This document shows positions 58,898 through 64,000 of a stretch of 64,000 bases of DNA, one piece after another. Source of the DNA: Clostridia bacterium (GTDB taxonomy: Bacteria; Bacillota; Clostridia; Christensenellales; Borkfalkiaceae); contig JAGAOR010000015.1 of NCBI GenBank assembly GCA_017623605.1, positions 62,001 to 126,000 of the forward strand, given 5' to 3'. Both the position numbers and the translations under genes were made by a program. Numbering within the stretch: the first letter of the stretch is position 1; each line of letters starts with the position of its first letter. Under the pieces are notes generated by a model, which saw nothing but the letters and a program-made list of their open reading frames with translations, made no database searches and had not been told where the DNA came from.

Positions 58898-60351
58898 GGT
58901 TTATTTCTTGCTTCGTTTCAGGCTTTGGCAAGCTTTGTAACCAAGCGTTCGATTTGAATAAAGATATAATAGAAATCAAAGCGAAAAACGGTAGCGGGAA
59001 AACGACGCTCGCGGCGTTTTTGGAGAGTATGCTGTTCGGCTTGGAGGGTAGCCGAAGTAAATCGGTAGAGGACAACGCGCGCTTAAAATACGAGCCTTGG
59101 CAGGGTGGGGCGTTCGGTGGTTCGCTCACCTTTTTTCACGCGGGGAAAACGTATCGGTTAGAGCGCAAATTCGGCAAAACGCCGAGCGCGGATAGCGTAA
59201 GGCTCTACGATAAAAATAACGCACCTTGCTACGACTTCGGGGAAAATATTTCTCGCCTTGGAGAATTGCTTTTGGGTGTTAATCGCGAAACGTATCGTAA
59301 AAGCGCGTATATACCGCAAGGCGGGGTGGAAAGCGAGGGATTTCCCGAGGATACCAAAACGAGACTAATTGCGTTACTTTCAACAAATTCTGAAAAGGAA
59401 GCGGGCGCAGGCGGGGCGATCAAACGACTGGAAGATGCAGAGAAAAAGCTTCGCGCCAAACGCGCGCCCGCCAAGGGTAAACTCGACGAAATCGAAGGGG
59501 AATTAGAAAGGCTTAATCGCGCCAAAGCGGAATGTGAAAGGGCTGCGGGAGAGGCACGCGAGGAAAAATCCCACGTGCGCGTTTTGCAAGCAAAGCTTGC
59601 GGAAATAAAAGGGGAAAAGGACACGTCCAAAAAGAAAAAGCGTAGAGGCGTGTTTCTCGTAATCTTCCTTGCTTTGTTTGCGCTCGGGGTACTGTCGCTT
59701 AGTAAGCTTCCCGCGCTTGCCCTACCGATTTTCGCGCTTGGCGTCGGCTTCTTTACGGCGTTTGTGGTGGGAAAAAAGCAACGATCCGATCACGAAACGG
59801 ATAAAGAGCGGCTGATTGCGGAGCTTGCCCGCCGCGAAATGCAGCTGGAAAATTTAGAGGGGCAGGCTTGCGCGTTTGCCGATTATCAAGCGGAAGAGGA
59901 GCGACTGACGCAAGAAAAAGCGCGGCTTGAAAAACGGCTCGCGGCAATTCAAGCGGCAAAGGAGCTACTCATTCGCGCCCGCTCGAATATGGCTTCCTGC
60001 TATCTTGCGCCCGTGGAGAAGAAATGCAAAGAATACGCGCAAATTTTAAGCGAAAGCGAGTCCGAAACGCTTCGCCTTACGGCAGAGGGTGCACCGATTA
60101 TTGAGGAAAACGGTAGCTTGAAACCGCTCGCCCATTATAGTGCGGGGGCAAAAGATCTGATCGGACTTTGTACGCGGCTCGCGCTCGCGGAGGCGGCGTT
60201 TGAAAAAAGTAGTCCGCCCGTGCTAATTTTAGACGATCCGCTCGTCAATTTAGACGACGAAACGACGCGGCGCGCAAAGCGTTTGATCCGCACCCTTTCA
60301 AAAAAATATCAAATCGTGTATTTCACGTGCAAAACGGAGAGAAGTCTGTAA
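58894..60351 (+). CDS. SbcC/Rad50-like ATPase, YhaN type with membrane hairpin
   Basis: 485 residues. Walker A AKNGSGKTTLAAFLE, a shortened coiled coil, then two membrane segments (VFLVIFLALFALGVLSL and LPIFALGVGFFTAFVVG, about residues 252-290) between coiled-coil halves, ABC signature region YSAGAKDLIGL and Walker B PVLILDDPLVNLDDE. The membrane insertion is as in B. subtilis YhaN and unlike classical SbcC, and the protein is shorter (YhaN ~960). Partner of the upstream nuclease, so DNA processing near the membrane is inferred. Confidence 0.85.
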   Translation: MRFISCFVSGFGKLCNQAFDLNKDIIEIKAKNGSGKTTLAAFLESMLFGLEGSRSKSVEDNARLKYEPWQGGAFGGSLTFFHAGKTYRLERKFGKTPSADSVRLYDKNNAPCYDFGENISRLGELLLGVNRETYRKSAYIPQGGVESEGFPEDTKTRLIALLSTNSEKEAGAGGAIKRLEDAEKKLRAKRAPAKGKLDEIEGELERLNRAKAECERAAGEAREEKSHVRVLQAKLAEIKGEKDTSKKKKRRGVFLVIFLALFALGVLSLSKLPALALPIFALGVGFFTAFVVGKKQRSDHETDKERLIAELARREMQLENLEGQACAFADYQAEEERLTQEKARLEKRLAAIQAAKELLIRARSNMASCYLAPVEKKCKEYAQILSESESETLRLTAEGAPIIEENGSLKPLAHYSAGAKDLIGLCTRLALAEAAFEKSSPPVLILDDPLVNLDDETTRRAKRLIRTLSKKYQIVYFTCKTERSL

Positions 60352-60405
60352 GGGAAAATTCCGAATGAAAATTTTGTGAAACGATCAAAAAATCCCCTCA
60401 AATCA

Positions 60406-60434
60406 TTGACATTATTTTTTGAAGAAACTATAAT
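60406..60434 (+). promoter_or_regulatory. Promoter of the ABC exporter pair
   Basis: TTGACA, 17-bp spacer, TATAAT, 31 bp before the ATG at 60466. Confidence 0.85.
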
Positions 60435-60465
60435 AATAAGGTAATTTATTAAGGAGTATCATATA

Positions 60466-62250
60466 ATGGCAAGTACGGTAAAAACGCTGCTTAAAAGCGT
60501 AAGGCAATATAAAAAGCCGTCGCTCGTAACGCCCGCATTTATGGTCTTGGAGGCGTTTTGCGAATGTTTAATCCCGTTTTTTATGTCGCAGATGATCAAC
60601 GAAGCGGCGCTTGCAAGCGGAGATCTTATGCATATCGCCAAATACGGCGGGATTTTGTTAGTACTCGCGGCGGTATCGCTCACGAGCGGTGTTTTGGCGG
60701 GGAAGTTTGCCGCGCAGGCAAGCTGTGGCTTTGCGACGAATCTGCGGCACGACTTATTTTATAAAGTACAGAAATTCTCGTTTGCGAACGTGGATAAATT
60801 TTCCACGTCCTCGCTCGTAACGAGGCTAACGACGGACGTAACGAACGTACAACAATCCTATCAAATGTGTTTGCGAATCGTCATTCGCGTACCCCTTCAA
60901 TTTCTGTTCGCGATCATTATGAGCTTTACGATCAACGCACGGCTTGCGTGGGTATTCGTAGTGATTGTGCCCGCACTTGCAATTTTCCTCGTTTCGATTA
61001 TGCGAATCGTTATGCCGTTCTTCCGCCGTATATTCAAAAAATACGACGCCTTGAATAATTCCGTGCAAGAAAACGTAGGGGGGATTCGCGTAGTCAAATC
61101 GTTCGTGCGAGAAAAATACGAAACGGAAAAATTCGAAAAGGCGGCGGGGGAAGTGAGAAACGACTTCACAAAAGCGGAAAAGATTCTCGCGCTCAACAAC
61201 CCTGTGATGACGTTTTTTATCAATTTCGCGGCGGTGCTTATCTCCTATCTCGGCGCGAAAGCGATTATTGATTCAGGCACACTTTCAGGTGATTTCGTAC
61301 CGACCGAGCTTTCTGCATTGATTACTTACGGAATACAAGTTCTTTCCGCGTGTATGATGTTCTCTATGGTATTCGTTATGCTCACGATGTCATTCGAATC
61401 TATGCGCCGTATTGCGGAGGTTTTGCAGCAGGAATCGGATTTGCAAAGCCCCGAAACGGCGGTGAAAGAAGTCAAGGACGGCGCGGTGCGCTTTGAAAAC
61501 GTCAGCTTTAAATACGCCTCAACGGCAGATAAATACGCGCTTTCGGATATTGATTTGGATATAAAATCGGGCGAAACGGTAGGCATTTTAGGTGGCACGG
61601 GCTCGTCGAAAACTACGCTTATTCAAATGATCCCCCGCCTGTACGACGCGACGGAGGGAACGGTATACGTCGGTGGCGTGAACGTCAAGGACTACGATTT
61701 AGAAGTGCTTCGAAAGGAAGTTGCGGTAGTGCTGCAAAAGAACGTTTTGTTTTCGGGAACGATCAAGGAAAATCTGCGTTGGGGGGACGAAACGGCGACG
61801 GACGAAGAGATCGAGCGCGTTTGTAAGCTTGCCCAAGCAGATGAATTTATCCGTTCTTTCCCTAACGGTTACGATACGTATATCGAGCAGGGTGGCACGA
61901 ACGTATCGGGCGGGCAGAAGCAACGCCTTTGTATCGCTCGCGCGTTGCTTCGCAAACCGAAAGTACTCGTATTAGACGATTCGACGTCGGCAGTCGATAC
62001 GAAAACGGACGCGTTGATCCGTCGCGCGTTCGCGGAGGAAATCCCCAACACGACGAAGATTATTATTGCCCAGCGCGTAGCTTCGGTGGAGCACGCGGAT
62101 AAGATCGTGGTGCTCGACGGCGGTAAGATTATCGCGTGCGGAAACCACGAAGAGCTTATAAAATCGAGTGAAATTTATCGCGAGATCTATCAGGCGCAAA
62201 CGAAAGGCAAAACGGAAGATGACGAAAAGCAAGGGGGTGAAGCGGTATGA
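60466..62250 (+). CDS. ABC exporter half-transporter 1
   Basis: 594 residues: six-helix ABC membrane domain (about residues 15-315) then ATPase with Walker A GGTGSSKTT, Q-loop VLQKNVLFSG, signature NVSGGQKQRL, Walker B VLVLDDSTSAVD. The GSSK form of the P-loop and the canonical-Glu change (DDS, where DE is usual) suggest this is the half with the degenerate site of a heterodimer. Second half-transporter overlaps by 4 bp. Substrate unknown (multidrug or lipid type). RBS AAGGAG. Confidence 0.92.
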   Translation: MASTVKTLLKSVRQYKKPSLVTPAFMVLEAFCECLIPFFMSQMINEAALASGDLMHIAKYGGILLVLAAVSLTSGVLAGKFAAQASCGFATNLRHDLFYKVQKFSFANVDKFSTSSLVTRLTTDVTNVQQSYQMCLRIVIRVPLQFLFAIIMSFTINARLAWVFVVIVPALAIFLVSIMRIVMPFFRRIFKKYDALNNSVQENVGGIRVVKSFVREKYETEKFEKAAGEVRNDFTKAEKILALNNPVMTFFINFAAVLISYLGAKAIIDSGTLSGDFVPTELSALITYGIQVLSACMMFSMVFVMLTMSFESMRRIAEVLQQESDLQSPETAVKEVKDGAVRFENVSFKYASTADKYALSDIDLDIKSGETVGILGGTGSSKTTLIQMIPRLYDATEGTVYVGGVNVKDYDLEVLRKEVAVVLQKNVLFSGTIKENLRWGDETATDEEIERVCKLAQADEFIRSFPNGYDTYIEQGGTNVSGGQKQRLCIARALLRKPKVLVLDDSTSAVDTKTDALIRRAFAEEIPNTTKIIIAQRVASVEHADKIVVLDGGKIIACGNHEELIKSSEIYREIYQAQTKGKTEDDEKQGGEAV

Positions 62251-64000
62251 GTGAAGAAATGAAACGCGAAGAAACGGAAAGCAAACCTCGTCCCATTCGT
62301 CCTATGCGTGGCGGGAGAGGTATGCCCGTGCCCAAGGGCGCGATCAAAAAAGGCACGCTTTCGCGCCTGATTAAAACGGTGCTTGCGCATTATAAATGGC
62401 AGATGGTTGTCGTGCTCGTTTGTATTTTGATCAATTCGGCAGGAAGTCTCGTTTCGTCGGTATTTTTACAAGTTTTGATCGACGACGTAATCCCTGCTGG
62501 CGTAGAAAGTGGGTTCGATTCCGTTGCGGCAAGGCTTGGCGGTATGATTGCGGGCATGGCAGGCATGTACGTAATCATCGTAATCGCGGCGTTCTTGAAT
62601 AACCGTATTATGGCGACGGTAACGCAGGGTATGCTTTATCATTTGCGCGCGGATATGTTCAAGAAAATGCAAACGCTTCCGATCAAATATTTCGATACCC
62701 ACGCTCACGGCGAAATTATGAGCACGTACACCAACGACACGGACGCGACGAGACAACTGATCGGACATTCGCTTCCCTCACTTGTAACGAACAGTTTAAC
62801 GCTCGTACTTTCCATTTCGCTTATGCTTTGGTATAGCCTTTGGCTTTCACTCGTCGTTGCGCTTTTTACGTTCACAATGACGTTTATCATAAAAAAGATC
62901 GGTGGCGGAAGCGCGAAATATATGGTAGAACGCCAACGCTCGCTTGCCAAGGAAGAGGGCTTCGTGGAAGAAATGATGAAAGGGCAAAAGGTCGTCAAAG
63001 TCTTCACGCACGAAGAAAAGGCGAAAGCGGATTTCGACGTACTCAACGATCAACTGTATCGCGATAGTGTAAAAGCAAACACCTACGGCAATATTTTAGG
63101 TCCGATTCTTGGAAATATCGGAAATTTCAACTACGTATTTTTAACGATTATCGGTGGTTTATTGCTTATGGCAAAGCTCCCTAATATCGGATTTAGTAGT
63201 ATCTTTTTTGGGATCGGGGCGTTGGAAATCGGTATTTTGGTGGCATTTTTGAGTATGTCGAGAAACTTCACGATGACGGTCAATCAAATGTCCCAACAAA
63301 TTTCTATGATCGCTATGGGCTTGGCTGGCGCGAGCCGCGTGTTTACGCTTATGGACGAGGAAGCGGAAAAGGACGAGGGCTACGTAACGCTCGTCAACGT
63401 GAAAAAGGACGAAGCGGGCAATTTAACGGAAACGACGCAGCGCACGGGCGTTTGGGCTTGGAAGCATTATCATAAATCGGACGACACGACGACGTATACC
63501 GAGCTGAAAGGCGATATAGTTTTGGACGACGTAGACTTTGGCTACGTGCCTGAAAAGCAAGTGCTTACGGGTATTTCGCTCTATGCAAAGCCCGGTCAAA
63601 AGATCGCGTTCGTCGGGGCTACGGGCGCGGGCAAAACGACGATCACTAATCTTATCAACCGCTTCTACGACATTGCCGACGGCAAGATTCGTTACGACGG
63701 TATCAATATCAATAAAATTAAAAAAAGCGATCTTCGCAGATCGCTGGGGATCGTATTACAGGACGTCAATCTGTTCACGGGTACGGTTATGGACAATATC
63801 CGTTACGGTCGGTTAGACGCAACGGACGAGGAATGTATCGAGGCGGCAAAGCTCGCGAACGCAGACGGGTTTATCCGTCGTTTGCCCGAGGGGTATCAAA
63901 CGATGCTGCAAAACAACGGCGCGAACCTCTCGCAAGGCCAACGCCAGCTCCTCTCGATCGCCCGCGCGGCGGTAGCAGACGCGCCCGCTATGATCTTGGA
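62247..64000 (+). CDS. ABC exporter half-transporter 2 (3' partial)
   Basis: Starts with the ATG at 62247, overlapping the previous stop (ATGA); AAGGGGG lies upstream. The frame stays open to the window end (584 codons). An N-terminal Arg/Pro-rich tail (PRPIRPMRGGRG) precedes six membrane helices; the ATPase has Walker A GATGAGKTT, Q-loop VLQDVNLFTG and signature NLSQGQRQLLS; the Walker B is cut off at AMIL. An insertion of ~45 residues between the membrane and ATPase parts (LVNVKKDEAGNLTETTQRTG) is longer than usual. Confidence 0.92.
   Translation, partial: MSEEMKREETESKPRPIRPMRGGRGMPVPKGAIKKGTLSRLIKTVLAHYKWQMVVVLVCILINSAGSLVSSVFLQVLIDDVIPAGVESGFDSVAARLGGMIAGMAGMYVIIVIAAFLNNRIMATVTQGMLYHLRADMFKKMQTLPIKYFDTHAHGEIMSTYTNDTDATRQLIGHSLPSLVTNSLTLVLSISLMLWYSLWLSLVVALFTFTMTFIIKKIGGGSAKYMVERQRSLAKEEGFVEEMMKGQKVVKVFTHEEKAKADFDVLNDQLYRDSVKANTYGNILGPILGNIGNFNYVFLTIIGGLLLMAKLPNIGFSSIFFGIGALEIGILVAFLSMSRNFTMTVNQMSQQISMIAMGLAGASRVFTLMDEEAEKDEGYVTLVNVKKDEAGNLTETTQRTGVWAWKHYHKSDDTTTYTELKGDIVLDDVDFGYVPEKQVLTGISLYAKPGQKIAFVGATGAGKTTITNLINRFYDIADGKIRYDGININKIKKSDLRRSLGIVLQDVNLFTGTVMDNIRYGRLDATDEECIEAAKLANADGFIRRLPEGYQTMLQNNGANLSQGQRQLLSIARAAVADAPAMIL

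Noticed and set aside
61590..61620. Walker A variant GGTGSSKTT in the first ABC exporter half as an inactivating mutation
   Set aside because: The Ser in place of Gly before Lys is common in this group of heterodimeric exporters, and Lys and Thr are kept.

Overview
The window is a stretch of Bacillota (Firmicutes) chromosome. Evidence: the ffh-rpsP-khpA-rimM and dprA-topA-trmFO-hslV-hslU gene orders known from Bacilli and Clostridia, strong AGGAGG ribosome binding sites, and consensus TTGACA/TATAAT promoters. A sigma-G gene, a YlmC/YmxH gene and a SpoIIQ-like LytM protein point to an endospore former. Rubrerythrin, OadB/OadG sodium-pump subunits and class 1B PyrD/PyrK point to an anaerobe. 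I infer an uncultured gut clostridium, perhaps near Christensenellales; the order-level guess is weak. I saw no rRNA, tRNA, CRISPR array or transposase gene.

Layout. 1-2560: end of ffh, then rpsP, khpA, rimM. 2554-12580: a block that separates rimM from rplS. It holds a TPP-riboswitch-controlled ThiT-like thiamine transporter, a YfbR-type nucleotidase, an HtrA-like lipoprotein protease, a degenerate FtsK-like protein, mutY, a flavoprotein, a cation diffusion facilitator, oadG-oadB and a Na+/Ca2+ exchanger. trmD is not seen here. 12613-13853: rplS with a structured leader, then a candidate structured RNA with its own promoter and terminator, then a Rho_N/SAP-like protein. 13974-23532: yifB-dprA-topA-trmFO-hslV-hslU-hisS-trxA, probably one transcription unit. 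23620-29010: rubrerythrin, cardiolipin synthase and a sporulation cluster (sigG, ymxH-like, LysM protein, hypothetical). 29114-36575: a metallophosphoesterase and the pyrimidine operon pyrB-C-F-K-(glycerate kinase)-D-E. 36738-46778: trpS, HU, rplI with a decayed YitT remnant, a DUF1540 protein, a PTS IIC-like permease, a DUF1846 protein, a Nudix hydrolase, prmA-rsmE-mtaB-HIT and a membrane-anchored hypothetical.

46777-47179 is a gene-free foldback element with nested inverted repeats. It is followed by the SpoIIQ-like gene. 48225-55368 is a carbohydrate locus: sialic-acid-lyase-like enzyme, sialidase, ABC solute-binding lipoprotein, two permeases and a GH10 xylanase. A deletion junction truncates the second permease and leaves only the 3' third of a lactonase-family gene. 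55613-64000 holds a ClpB-type disaggregase without the N domain, a YhaO/YhaN-like nuclease-ATPase pair and a pair of ABC exporter half-transporters; the second runs off the window.

The points most worth a second look are the structured RNA at 13192-13413, the foldback element, the permease/lactonase junction, several regulatory overlaps (a promoter inside a terminator loop, a terminator whose U-tract abuts a start codon, a sigG ribosome binding site held in a hairpin loop) and three apparently leaderless genes.
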